Source: Cohnella cholangitidis
GTDB lineage: Bacteria > Bacillota > Bacilli > Paenibacillales > Paenibacillaceae
Reading direction: 5' to 3'
Length of the DNA: 64,000 nt
NCBI RefSeq assembly: GCF_014107495.1
Contig: NZ_CP041969.1
Coordinates: forward strand, 1,416,001 to 1,480,000
Shown here: positions 26,657 to 36,269 of the stretch, one piece after another
How positions within the stretch are numbered: the first letter of the stretch is position 1
Layout: each line of letters starts with the position of its first letter
The notes under the pieces: generated by a model
Told to the model about the DNA's origin: nothing
The model's database searches: none
Seen by the model: only the letters and a program-made list of their open reading frames with translations
Translations under genes and position numbers: made by a program

Positions 26657-26880
26657 CCGAATTAACACTAGCCAGTCGTGTTAATCCTCAGCTTTGGCGT
26701 GTTTTTGCCGAATTAACAATAACCAGTCGTGTTAATCCGCAGCTGTGGTGTGCTTTCGCCGAATTAACAATAACCAGTCGTGTTAATCCGTAGCTGTGGC
26801 GTGTTTTTGCCGAATTAATACTAGCCAGTCGTGTTAATTCGGAGCTGTGGCGTGTTTTTGCCGAATTATTTCCGGTTAGG
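26657..26880. repeat. Four tandem 51-bp repeats plus a degenerate partial copy
   Basis: Copies begin with CCGAATTAA at 26657, 26708, 26759, 26810 and (partial) 26861, exactly 51 bases apart. Each contains an inverted repeat ATTAACAc...GTGTTAAT around the invariant CCAGTC core and a TGGCGTG stretch. Being a multiple of three, the array leaves a 17-residue periodic open frame on the minus strand, but that frame has no ribosome-binding site. It fills the gap between the GH35 and cellulase-like genes. Possible roles are repeated regulator sites or an mRNA-stabilising hairpin array. Confidence 0.9.
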
Positions 26881-26950
26881 TTAAGCCGGGACAAAATAGA
26901 AACGGGACGGAGAGGGTATTTCTCCCCACTCCACCCGCACCTACGGTTCG

Positions 26951-29263
26951 TTATTTAAATTTTCTGGACAGAGCGCACGTATACTGAGAAACCGCGTCGA
27001 TACGATGGAAGCCGGCGATCTCCACGCCTTCGAACCGTTCGACGAACGCCTGATTGACGAACGTGTGCACCGTTCCCTTGCGCAGCGGAGTAATCGCTAG
27101 GTTGATCGTTTTCCCTTCCAGATCTTCCTTGAACAATTTCAAGCCGATCGGCCAAGGTTTGCCGTAATGAATATGGTCCGTCAGCAATCGATTGTCCAGG
27201 TATGCCCCGGCTACGTCTCCGTCATACTCGATCTGCAGGAATACGTCCGATACTTGCTCCGGCCAATTCGTGTCTACTTGCACTAACGCGTTGCGGTCTG
27301 ACGGCTTCTCGATCCGCAGTTCGGCTTCATAAGCGGCAACCGACAAGGCATACGTACGGAAAAGCCCTTCCTGCCGCTCTCCCGCTTCTCCTTGATCGGA
27401 CTGCAGCGACAAGTTGCTTGTCGGGTACACAGATACGGTCCAGCTATTGCGACCCGACGATGTCGTGATCAATCTCTCGTCCTTGGCGTACAACGAACTG
27501 GAGCTGATCAACAGCCTTTCTTCTCCCCATACGCGAAGCTTGTAGGTTTGCAATGCCTCTTCGCGGGACAGCACCAAGATGGACACGTTACGTCCGTCTT
27601 TCAATTCCACGTTGACGCTATGCTGTTTACCGACTCCCGGAGTCACGACGATCAAGCGGTCGTCTTGTTCGACGGAGCCTCCGTCCGCTTGGATGGCGGC
27701 AATGCCTTGCCGATCAAGAATGAGCTCCGGCGCGAGCGCGTCATGGGCATAGAACACGAGTACGGACGAACCGTCACCGGACAGCTTGGTTAGCGGCTGA
27801 ACGGTAGCGGATACGATGCGAACTCCTTCCAACTCGACATGGAAAGGCAAGACGGCGCTGAACCCGCTCTTCAGCATCAAAGTCCCTTGGTGCGGGAAAG
27901 ACGCTTGTCCGCGCGACGTCTTCAGCTCCAGCCGCACGTTATCCCGATCCGGCATCTCGACGTGATCCTGGAAATTGTTCAGGAACACGAACCCGGATCC
28001 GTCCTTCTGGCGAATGCACCAGCGAAGAGATTCCACGTCCTCCGGAGCGATGGAGGTTTGCCCTTCGGGCAGCACCGTTCCCATCGGCGCAATGAGCTCT
28101 CCGAAAGCTTCCATGAACAAAGATAATGATCTGATTCTATCGTAAGATTCGCCGATTCTGCCGAACTCGCCGAGCGGCGATTGATAATCGTAAGTAATCT
28201 TAGGCAGCCCGTACTCATTCAGGTAAGTATGCTTGCCTTCGGCATTCGAGCCTCCATGATACATGTAATAGCCGAGCAGATTGCTTCCGCTTGCCAGCTT
28301 GACGAGCGTCATCGCTTCCACGCTCTCCGGGCTTACGTAAGGACGGGCCGTATAACTGACCTGCATGCCTCCGGCCATCTCGCAATAAGCGACCGGATAC
28401 TCCAGCGAATCATAGTTAACCTCTTCAACCGGATTCGCGTGCAAGTCGCGGAAAATGTATTCGCCGCTTGGAGGCTGGTTCGGAATCCATGGCGTGTACG
28501 CATACCCCGCCAGCATAGGCAGCATATCGTTCTCGCTAACCGCCGCTCCGCCCCAAGCCGTCGCGGAGAAGAACGCAGGCTTAATGCCCGCTTCCTCCGC
28601 CAGACGGCGCAATTCGGCTAAATGCGCATTTCCCTCTTTGCCCTTGGACATGAACACGCCCGACTTATATCCCCATGCATCGAGCGGAGCTCCGCAATGC
28701 ATGTACTCGTTCTCCAATTGCACTCCGATGACGGGGCCGCCTTCTTGGAAGAGCGAACCCTTCACTTGCTTGGCGATCTCCCGGTACAAGCGGCGGGCGT
28801 AGAACAAGTAAAGCTCATCGTTGGACCTGATTTCGAGAGGTTTGCGGAAAACCCAATCCGGGATGCCTCCGTTGCGGACTTCCCCATGGCAGAAAGGCCC
28901 GATTCTTAGAATCAACGGAATTTCGTGTTTGGCGCACAGATCGACGAAATGCTTCAAATTGCGGTTGCCGCCCCACTCGAACGCGCCTTCCTCTTCCTCG
29001 TGGTAAATCCAGAAGATATAGGTGGCGACGATATTCACGCCGCCCGCCTTCATTTTCAACAACTCTTCCTCCCAATAGAGGTAGGAGAACCGGGAGAAGT
29101 GGAATTCGCCGACTACCGGAATGTTCGGAATCCCGTTGCGCTCCATATAGAAGTTCGTAAATCCGAAGCTTTGCCCTTTAGGGTTAACCCCTTTGTTGCC
29201 GGACAGCTTCCCTGGCGTAATGAGCTTGTCGGCGCTAGTTAACTCATAGACGATCTTAGACAT
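26951..29263 (-). CDS. GH35 beta-galactosidase
   Basis: Cleaves terminal beta-galactose (770 aa, cytoplasmic). The family features are VVGEFHFSRFSYLYWEEEL near the N-terminus, the acid/base Glu in IGVQLENEYMHCG and the nucleophile Glu in AYCEMAGGMQVSY. The C-terminal half is beta-rich, with jelly-roll-like domains as in other long GH35 enzymes. The start at 29263 has GGGGGAG 7 bases upstream and lies 14 bases after the DUF5107 gene, so both are co-transcribed. Together with GH51 and GH78 it supports use of rhamnogalacturonan-I or arabinogalactan side chains. Confidence 0.92.
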   Translation of the reverse strand: MSKIVYELTSADKLITPGKLSGNKGVNPKGQSFGFTNFYMERNGIPNIPVVGEFHFSRFSYLYWEEELLKMKAGGVNIVATYIFWIYHEEEEGAFEWGGNRNLKHFVDLCAKHEIPLILRIGPFCHGEVRNGGIPDWVFRKPLEIRSNDELYLFYARRLYREIAKQVKGSLFQEGGPVIGVQLENEYMHCGAPLDAWGYKSGVFMSKGKEGNAHLAELRRLAEEAGIKPAFFSATAWGGAAVSENDMLPMLAGYAYTPWIPNQPPSGEYIFRDLHANPVEEVNYDSLEYPVAYCEMAGGMQVSYTARPYVSPESVEAMTLVKLASGSNLLGYYMYHGGSNAEGKHTYLNEYGLPKITYDYQSPLGEFGRIGESYDRIRSLSLFMEAFGELIAPMGTVLPEGQTSIAPEDVESLRWCIRQKDGSGFVFLNNFQDHVEMPDRDNVRLELKTSRGQASFPHQGTLMLKSGFSAVLPFHVELEGVRIVSATVQPLTKLSGDGSSVLVFYAHDALAPELILDRQGIAAIQADGGSVEQDDRLIVVTPGVGKQHSVNVELKDGRNVSILVLSREEALQTYKLRVWGEERLLISSSSLYAKDERLITTSSGRNSWTVSVYPTSNLSLQSDQGEAGERQEGLFRTYALSVAAYEAELRIEKPSDRNALVQVDTNWPEQVSDVFLQIEYDGDVAGAYLDNRLLTDHIHYGKPWPIGLKLFKEDLEGKTINLAITPLRKGTVHTFVNQAFVERFEGVEIAGFHRIDAVSQYTCALSRKFK

Positions 29264-29277
29264 ATTCGAACTCCCCC

Positions 29278-32200
29278 TTATCCTTGTTGGCCGATCCAAT
29301 CGAGATGAAGTTGCGCGCCCGGGTGGTTCCGATCCAGCTTAACGGCCCATTCCAACTGTTCTTTCGCTTCGTCTACCCGGTTCAAGCCAAGTAAACCCAG
29401 TCCCCGCATGTAGCGGCAGTGAATTTCGTTTCGTAAAGTCAAGTCGTCTTCGAATACGAGGAAGTCCGGCAGCGAAACCGCGAAGTAATCGATTTTAACC
29501 TCGTCGAACATATGCTTCTCCGCGTATTCGATCAGCTTGTTGAACCTGCGTTTCGATTGTTTGCCGTCCTTCAATTTGCTCCAAGCCAGCCCTTGGTAGA
29601 AAATCATTTCCGGCGGCTGATCGTTATAGTACATCGCGCTGGTCGGTTCCTCTAAACCCTGGGAAGCGACCTTGAACGCGCTCTCCGCTTGGTCAGCCAG
29701 CCCCAATCCTTCATAGGCGCAACCGAGGAAGTAGAAAATATTGTTCTCTTGCGCGCCGGTCAGCTTGCCTTCTCCGAGATTTTCCGGGTATGCCAGCGAT
29801 TTAGTCAGGTTGTCTATCGCTTGTTGATAGTTCCCGTCTTGAATATTTTCCTTGGCCAGCTCGACATGAGCCAGCACGTATTGTCCGGTTGCTTTGCCTT
29901 CTCCGCCTTCCCAAGGATGGAAGTTCCGCGCGGCCAGCAATTGGATCGCTTCTTGGTGCAGATGCAGCCTGTTATGAAGAGCGACGTATTCCAAGTACAA
30001 GTCGTCTCTCGCTTGAACGAGTTCAATGCGTTGCTTCAACTTCGCAAGCCGTTCCTCGGGCTGAATTCCGATCTTCTTATAGAGCTGGTCAAGCTCGTAG
30101 AAAATGCGGGCATCCGACGGATCGCAAGCAGCGGCATGCTCTAACGCTTCCTTCGCCTGATCGGGCCGATTCAGCTTATTGAAATACGCCAGAGCCAAAT
30201 TCCGGCTTACGACGGAGAAAGCGGGATTCAGCCCGCGGGATTGCTCCCAATGGCGAATCGCTTCGGAATGGCGTTTCTTATCGTACAGTAAGTTGCCTAA
30301 ATAATAATGCGCTTTGGAATCTTCGCCGTTCGCCTCGATCGCGTAGTTCAAGACGATCAGATCGAACAAGGAGTTCGGGAAGCAATAATCCGATTTCGCA
30401 TCCGAGCCTTTGCGAAGCTGGGCGAGAGAAGCTTCCGAATCGCCGAGCTGTCCGTATAGATAAGCTAGCGCGTAGTGAACCATCGGATAGGTCGTCGCCC
30501 CTGCGTTGCCGGCAATGAACTCAAGAACCTCGGCTGCTTCATTATGCAAACCGGCATTCGCGTAATCTTCGGCCAATGACAAGTAATTGTGGGCCTCATC
30601 GCGCATTAGGGCAACAAAGCTGCTATTAGCGGCTTTCGCATCCGTTTTATCGCCGGATTGATCCAACAATAACTTCCATTCGTAATTGGCGCCGAAATCC
30701 GCGATATCCAGCTTGATCGTTTCCTTCGTCCAAGCTTTAGCCTCATCCAGCTTACCGAGCTTGCGCAGCAACGCGGACTTCAGGTCGCGAGCTTTATAGT
30801 TGCGGCTGTTGCGGATTAACGACCGTTCGATAAGCTCAAGCGCTTCTTCATAGGAGCCGTTGCCTGCCGCGATTTGGGCGAGCGAGAAGTATCCGCTGTC
30901 CTGCCATGCCGCAGACCATACCGACTTGTAGAACGCCGTGAACGCTTCATCCGTTCTGCCTTGAAGCTTTAACGACAAGCCCAGCTGATAATAAGCTTCG
31001 CTATCGTACGGGTTCGGATTTTTCCACGTCAAGCTCTTCACCGCGGTACGGAAATGCCGCTCGCTCCGTTCGAACAGCCCTCTGCGCAGCAACAACGTAC
31101 CGTAAGCCACATTGATTCGGATATCCTCCGGATCGCGCTTCAGCCCTTCCAAATAGTAAGCGTCCGGCTCGAACGTCGCGTGACGGTACTGTTCCAGATG
31201 AAGCCCCGCCAAGTAAAGCTGCTCGTTCGTTTGGAGCTTCGCAGGCTCCGGCAGCGGTTTGGCCGCGTCCGGCACTTGCTCGATCTCCGGCTTCTTAGGC
31301 TGATAGCCGATCAGTTTCCGTCCGCTTGCATCCCTAACGGTCAGAATCAGTTCGTGCTCCGATTCGCCGGCTTCCAAATTCACTTCCGTACGGTAAGTTA
31401 CGGTCGGCGATAGATTAGCGACTTCGTTCACGTACGTTTTAGCGGCGCCCTTCAGTTCAACGATCAGACCTTCGTTTACCGACGTGGCGTAAACTTGAAC
31501 GTGCGCTTTCCCCTGTTCGGCATCGACTTCTAAATTCACGGCTATATCGATCGTCGCGTTTTTCACGACTCCAACGTCCTTGTAGGGCATGAAATACTGC
31601 TTGAACGATTTCTCCTCGTATGGTTGAAGCCATGTGAAATCAGGTTGGTTATCGGTATAGACGCCCGTCATCAACTCGATGTACGGTCCGTCTTCGTCCG
31701 TCAAGTTCCGGTCCCACGCTTGTCCGAATTCCCCGTTCCCCCACGTCCATTGCTTCTTGCCCGGAGAAATATGATGGTTGGCGACATGCAGCAAACCGGC
31801 TTTCACCGAATGATCGTATCCGCCGACGAAATTGTAATCCGATTTGTAAGCCATGTAGGAAGTCGGTACCGGAATATTCTTGTAACGGGAGATGTCGACG
31901 CCTTCCGAATAATCCATCTTATAATAAGTTCCGGTAGCGATCGGGAATCTCGACACGTCGCGTTTGCCGTGGTCGAACACGGCCATGACGTCCGGCGGGA
32001 ACACCGATTGCGTATGATCGTTAACCGCCACCGCGGGATTGGCCCACCACAGGAACGTTTGCGGCTCCGGCGTGCGGTTGTACAGTTGAGCGTGAATTTC
32101 CAAATACGCTTTGTCCGGGTATAACGTGAAACCGGCCGTCACTTTGGTGCCGTACATCCGGTCGATTTCGCTCACCCATACGGTAGCGCTGCCATCGTCT

Positions 32201-32625
32201 TTTTGCTCCAGCTTGTATTCCACCGGGCCATAAGTATTCGGACGATGATGCTGCGGCCAGTTGAACTCGATTCCTCCGGAAATCCAAGGTCCCGCTAACC
32301 CGACGAGCGCAGGCTTAATGACGCGATTATAATACACGAATTCGTATTGATTGGTTTTGTCTTGCGCCCGGTAAATGCGCCCGCCCAGCTCCGGCATAAT
32401 CTCGATGCGCAAGTAATCGTTCTCGAGGATGACCATCCGGTAGGCTTTCATTGTTTTCTCGTCTTCGATTTTATCGATGACGGGATGAGGATACACTTTG
32501 CCCGTACTTCCTTGATAGACGCGCTTCTCCAGGAACATCGGATTTTTGTCCGGCTTGCCGGCTTCGTAAGTCGGAATTTCGACGGTTTCTTCCCATACGC
32601 GGGATTGTCCATTGGCGTTGGCCAC
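29278..32625 (-). CDS. DUF5107 domain protein with long TPR tail
   Basis: A very large (1,115 aa) cytoplasmic protein. The first 400 residues fit the DUF5107 domain, a beta-sandwich related in appearance to sugar mutarotases and glycan-binding enzymes: EIMPELGGRIYRAQDK and FLWWANPAVAVND resemble their active-site strands. The rest is a chain of tetratricopeptide repeats (for example AYYQLGLSLKLQGRTDEAFT and HYYLGNLLYDKKRHSEAIRH). The start is GTG at 32625, with GGAGTGA about 9 bases upstream. As first gene of the GH35-GH-YesNM run it probably binds or converts a sugar. Its function is not established to my knowledge. Confidence 0.75.
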   Translation of the reverse strand: MANANGQSRVWEETVEIPTYEAGKPDKNPMFLEKRVYQGSTGKVYPHPVIDKIEDEKTMKAYRMVILENDYLRIEIMPELGGRIYRAQDKTNQYEFVYYNRVIKPALVGLAGPWISGGIEFNWPQHHRPNTYGPVEYKLEQKDDGSATVWVSEIDRMYGTKVTAGFTLYPDKAYLEIHAQLYNRTPEPQTFLWWANPAVAVNDHTQSVFPPDVMAVFDHGKRDVSRFPIATGTYYKMDYSEGVDISRYKNIPVPTSYMAYKSDYNFVGGYDHSVKAGLLHVANHHISPGKKQWTWGNGEFGQAWDRNLTDEDGPYIELMTGVYTDNQPDFTWLQPYEEKSFKQYFMPYKDVGVVKNATIDIAVNLEVDAEQGKAHVQVYATSVNEGLIVELKGAAKTYVNEVANLSPTVTYRTEVNLEAGESEHELILTVRDASGRKLIGYQPKKPEIEQVPDAAKPLPEPAKLQTNEQLYLAGLHLEQYRHATFEPDAYYLEGLKRDPEDIRINVAYGTLLLRRGLFERSERHFRTAVKSLTWKNPNPYDSEAYYQLGLSLKLQGRTDEAFTAFYKSVWSAAWQDSGYFSLAQIAAGNGSYEEALELIERSLIRNSRNYKARDLKSALLRKLGKLDEAKAWTKETIKLDIADFGANYEWKLLLDQSGDKTDAKAANSSFVALMRDEAHNYLSLAEDYANAGLHNEAAEVLEFIAGNAGATTYPMVHYALAYLYGQLGDSEASLAQLRKGSDAKSDYCFPNSLFDLIVLNYAIEANGEDSKAHYYLGNLLYDKKRHSEAIRHWEQSRGLNPAFSVVSRNLALAYFNKLNRPDQAKEALEHAAACDPSDARIFYELDQLYKKIGIQPEERLAKLKQRIELVQARDDLYLEYVALHNRLHLHQEAIQLLAARNFHPWEGGEGKATGQYVLAHVELAKENIQDGNYQQAIDNLTKSLAYPENLGEGKLTGAQENNIFYFLGCAYEGLGLADQAESAFKVASQGLEEPTSAMYYNDQPPEMIFYQGLAWSKLKDGKQSKRRFNKLIEYAEKHMFDEVKIDYFAVSLPDFLVFEDDLTLRNEIHCRYMRGLGLLGLNRVDEAKEQLEWAVKLDRNHPGAQLHLDWIGQQG

Positions 32626-32743
32626 TGATATTCACTCCAGCCTGTTCAGATTTACTCTATACGTAAACCTTACAAGAGAACGGACTGGCTAACAATTCAC
32701 GATTCCCTGTTTATGATGGACGATATTCTGATCTAGAGGTACA

Positions 32744-33660
32744 ATGAGGGCAACCTTTCAGGAAAGCGGGATTCGGAAAATGGAAAAAAAAGCGGACGGT
32801 TTTCAAGCGGAGAAAATGTTCATTATGCCTCAGTATCTCGTGGACGAAGTATTGAACGAGCCGCTCGTTCGCCCCTTTTACTTGACGGATATCGGCTACT
32901 ACCCGCGGCCTTCCATCATTACAGAGAAAGGCCTCACGGCTGCGATTCCTATATTTTTATTTTTTGCGTAAGCGGCGAAGGCTGGGTGACTAACGGTACG
33001 GATAACGCGTACCGGGTAACCGAACGGACGTTAGCGATCCTACCGGCCGATACGCCTCACGCTTACGGTGCGGACGATAACGATCCATGGAGTATTTACT
33101 GGTTTCACGTGCGCGGAGAGCACGTTGGGGATTACTTGAAAGCGATCGGTCTGTCGGAAGGCAGCTTAACGCTTTCCCCTCGCGACGCGGAGAAATTCTC
33201 GGAACTCTTCCATCAATGCCACGACGTTCTGACCGCTAAATCCTATTCGATTCCGCATCACCTGCATGTCTCCCAAACCGTCAAATATTATCTTAGCCTC
33301 ATCGGCCTTATTCCCGGGCGCAAGGAAGAAGAGCGCAAGCAGCAGGTTATCGACCACTCGGTCCAATTCATGAGAACTAAGCTCGATCAGACGCTGACGC
33401 TGGAACAGCTCGTCTCCCATGCGCAAATTTCCAAGCAGCATCTTAATTACTTGTTCAAATCCTCGACCGGATATGCTCCGATCGACTATTACCATCGGTT
33501 GAAAATGCAAAGAGCCGGACAGCTGCTCGACTTAACCGATTTAACCATTAAGGAGATTTGCCACTCGCTCGGCTTTGCGGATCCCTATTATTTCTCCCGA
33601 ATGTTCAAGAAAATCATCGGCATCTCGCCTTCCGAATATCGCAGCAATCCGAAAGGGTGA
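32744..33660 (+). pseudogene. AraC-family regulator with a one-base frameshift
   Basis: Two consecutive frames form an AraC regulator. The N-terminal frame covers the start of the arabinose-binding-like domain (RPFYLTDIGYYPR) and runs to a stop near 32971. The second frame carries the rest (WVTNGTDNAYRVTERT) and the double helix-turn-helix (LEQLVSHAQISKQHLNYLFK, IKEICHSLGFADPYYFSRMF). Adding one G at about 32905-32910 restores the run PRAFHHYRERPHGCDSYIF expected in this family. It is divergent from the DUF5107 operon with a 118-bp shared promoter region and would be that operon's natural regulator. Either a genuine mutation or a base-call error. Confidence 0.75.
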
Positions 33661-33667
33661 CGACGGT

Positions 33668-34999
33668 TCAAGCGCTTTTGTTCCATTGGACGGACCTTCG
33701 TTTCCAGCGAAGCAGGAACAACGCGCTTCGAAACGACTCGTCCAGGATCAAAGCGCACATCACGCCCACGAGGCCGAACCCCGCGCTAATGCCGAATACG
33801 TAAGTTCCTCCGGATACCAAAGTCCACATTCCGATCACGGTTATGATCGCCACGTATTTGGCTTCTCCGATAATATTGAGCGAATTGGACGCGCAAAATC
33901 CGACCACGCGCAGAGGCTGCCACACGATGCACATAGCAAGAATCGGCAACGATAGATCGATGATGCTCGGATCGGAAGTAAACAATCGCATGATCGGCGT
34001 CCCTAACAAGAAGATCAAGGCCGATACGGCTAGACTGAGCAAGATTCCCGGCCGGATCGCTTGTCCGAGGCTCCGGTCCACCTCCTTCAGTCTGCCCGCT
34101 CCGAAGAACTGCCCGACTCGAATTTGCAATCCGCCCCCGATCGCCGCGGCGATCATCCACGTAAATTGCTGAATCGTCTGGATGTACGTATAGGAAGCTA
34201 ACGTCGTCGTCCCCATGCGTGAGATAAGCGCCAATACGATAATTTGCGAATATCCCCAGGATACCGCCGTGAAGGTGACCGGCAGCCCAACCTGCAAAAC
34301 CTCCTTCAATAGGGGGATTTCAAGCTTAAACCATTCGCGCAACCGCCAAAAAGGAAGGAACGTTCTCCACAGGAGCCACGCCGATAAGAGCAAAGCCGCG
34401 AACCGGCTTATCATGCTGGATAATGCCGCTCCTTGAATTCCCATCTCGGGGAACCCCCAAGCGCCGAAGATCAGCACGTAATTAAGCAACAGATGCAGCA
34501 CGTTCATTCCGATCGTAATATACATGGGTCCCTGCGTATTTCCCGTGCTGCGGACGACCGCATTGATGACGAAATGCAACAGCACGATGACCGTCATGGA
34601 ACCGACGAACGTTAAATAAGGACTTGCGTAGCCGACGACATCTTCCGGCGTGTTCATGTATCGAAGGACGGTCGACGTCCCGAAGAAGAACAACAGGCTT
34701 CCGACGATTCCCATTAGCAGGTTCGCTTGAATGCCGAGAACCGCCGTCTTACGCGCGTCCTCTCTCAGCCCTCCTCCCCATTTCCGGGCAACGACGACAC
34801 TGATTCCCGCATTGATTAAGGCAAATACCGTTAGCGCGGACTGTATGACTTGGTTGGAAACCCCGACCGCGGACACCGCTTCGTCGCCGATCCGGCTAAC
34901 CATGACCGTGTCGACGGCCCCCATAAGAAACTGCAGCAGCAGCTCGATTCCGATCGGCCAAGACAAGTGCCAAAGCGATAATTTATTTTCCTGTTCCAT
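33668..34999 (-). CDS. MATE-family multidrug/cation antiporter
   Basis: A 12-helix efflux protein (443 aa from the ATG at 34999). N- and C-halves show the internal MATE repeat: GIELLLQFLMGAVDTVMVSR opening the first half and VGLPVTFTAVSWGYSQII the second. It exports organic cations or toxins using an ion gradient. No clear Shine-Dalgarno precedes either this ATG or the one at 35041, so the start is uncertain. The gene converges with the frameshifted AraC gene, with only 7 bases between stops, and diverges from the next AraC gene. Confidence 0.9.
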   Translation of the reverse strand: MEQENKLSLWHLSWPIGIELLLQFLMGAVDTVMVSRIGDEAVSAVGVSNQVIQSALTVFALINAGISVVVARKWGGGLREDARKTAVLGIQANLLMGIVGSLLFFFGTSTVLRYMNTPEDVVGYASPYLTFVGSMTVIVLLHFVINAVVRSTGNTQGPMYITIGMNVLHLLLNYVLIFGAWGFPEMGIQGAALSSMISRFAALLLSAWLLWRTFLPFWRLREWFKLEIPLLKEVLQVGLPVTFTAVSWGYSQIIVLALISRMGTTTLASYTYIQTIQQFTWMIAAAIGGGLQIRVGQFFGAGRLKEVDRSLGQAIRPGILLSLAVSALIFLLGTPIMRLFTSDPSIIDLSLPILAMCIVWQPLRVVGFCASNSLNIIGEAKYVAIITVIGMWTLVSGGTYVFGISAGFGLVGVMCALILDESFRSALFLLRWKRRSVQWNKSA

Positions 35000-35164
35000 G
35001 GACTGACTTCTCAAGCTGACCGACTCTCCCCATCTTGTCATCCGGATGCTATTGGTTAAGACAACATTTCATGCTAAGCTACCATGATAGTGGGAATTAT
35101 CGGATTCGTCTCATTGTTTCTTGCGCTCTATTTATCCAATATTGTCATTCTAGGGGGATCGGTC

Positions 35165-36031
35165 ATGAGAAAAGCATTATACGAGAACACCCAACTGGCG
35201 GACGCCGCCTTCCCGATGAACGTATTCCACACTCCTTTTCAAGACCATCAATTTCTGACGTTGCATTGGCATGAGCATTTCGAGTTTATCCTGATCGAAC
35301 AAGGAGAAGCGACCATTCAGATCGGGGAACAATCATACGAGGGCAGAGCCGGGGATCTGTTCGCTATCAATAGCGGAGAGCTTCATGCCGTCTATCATCC
35401 CAAGAACGGGTTTACTTTGTTCGCCGTCGTATTCCACCCTTCCCTTATCGGGCTCAAAACGTCCGATTTCATTGATCTCCGCTGGCGCAACCGCATCGAT
35501 CTCGGCCAAGAACACGGCAAGCTTATTCATCAAGCCTTGCTGGGGCTGATCGAAGAATTCCAACGTAAAAAAAGCGGCTACGAGCAGGCCATAGTCGCGT
35601 TCGCGCAATTGCTGTTTACTTGGTGCCGCCGATGGTACAAGACGAAGGACGAATCGGACAATCAACTGCTGGGCGTTCAACGGAAGGCTACCCGATTCAA
35701 GGAGCTCATAGCATACGTCGAACAGCACTATACGGACAAAATCACGGTAACGCAAGCCGCTTCTTTCGTGCATTTAAGTCCTTATCACTTCTGTAAAGCG
35801 TTCAAGAAAATGACGGGAATCACCTTCGTCCATTTCGTTAACTTGTATCGGATCCACGAAGCCGAACGCCTGCTGCTGAATACGAGCCTGTCCGTCTCGG
35901 AGATCGCCGACCGGATCGGTTGCGGGAGCATTAACGGCTTCTCCAAGCTGTTCAAGCAGATCAAGGGCTTCTCGCCTAAACATGCCCGTTCTTTGAAAAT
36001 CCATCCTCTAGACAATGCCCCTCGCGATTGA
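35165..36031 (+). CDS. AraC-family transcriptional regulator with cupin domain
   Basis: A 288-residue regulator. The N-terminal cupin-like domain (LTLHWHEHFEFILIEQGEAT and RAGDLFAINSGELHAV) senses a ligand, and the C-terminal AraC region has two helix-turn-helix motifs (VTQAASFVHLSPYHFCKAFK, VSEIADRIGCGSINGFSKLF). GGGGGA upstream of 35165 sets the start; the frame is open further but would add an implausible hydrophobic leader. It diverges from the MATE gene with about 160 bp between starts, so control of that transporter is plausible. Confidence 0.9.
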   Translation: MRKALYENTQLADAAFPMNVFHTPFQDHQFLTLHWHEHFEFILIEQGEATIQIGEQSYEGRAGDLFAINSGELHAVYHPKNGFTLFAVVFHPSLIGLKTSDFIDLRWRNRIDLGQEHGKLIHQALLGLIEEFQRKKSGYEQAIVAFAQLLFTWCRRWYKTKDESDNQLLGVQRKATRFKELIAYVEQHYTDKITVTQAASFVHLSPYHFCKAFKKMTGITFVHFVNLYRIHEAERLLLNTSLSVSEIADRIGCGSINGFSKLFKQIKGFSPKHARSLKIHPLDNAPRD

Positions 36032-36147
36032 ACTTTCGTATTTCCCGGTAAGGTCGGAACACCTACTTTCCGTTCAGACCGCAAGCGGATGCCTAGTCGA
36101 GTTCCTATCGGGCGACTCAAACGGACAACGGTTACGACCTCAACGAT

Positions 36148-36252
36148 GAAGTATCGCTTCGTTCGGAAGCTGACGATCGACGGCATCGAAATCTCGGCTT
36201 ACGCCGACCCCGATAGCGTCTATTTCGGCCCAATCTATACTTCAGGTGGTTA
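36148..36252 (+). CDS. Possible short ORF or gene remnant
   Basis: A 34-codon frame encoding a peptide with RKLTIDGIEISAYADPDSVY near its middle, a pattern that looks like protein rather than random translation. An overlapping short frame (36015-36151) ends with its stop overlapping this ATG. There is no ribosome-binding site. It may be the degraded 3' end of a lost gene. I do not recognise the family. The gap 36032-36269 otherwise holds nothing I can name. Confidence 0.25.
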
Positions 36253-36269
36253 AGTGAACTATCTTTAAG

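Noticed and set aside
26657..26880. CRISPR array
   Set aside because: The repeats are directly contiguous with no unique spacers and no cas genes nearby.
26688..26894. 68-residue repetitive protein with a 17-residue period
   Set aside because: It is only the translation of the 51-bp tandem repeats; no RBS and no recognisable domain.
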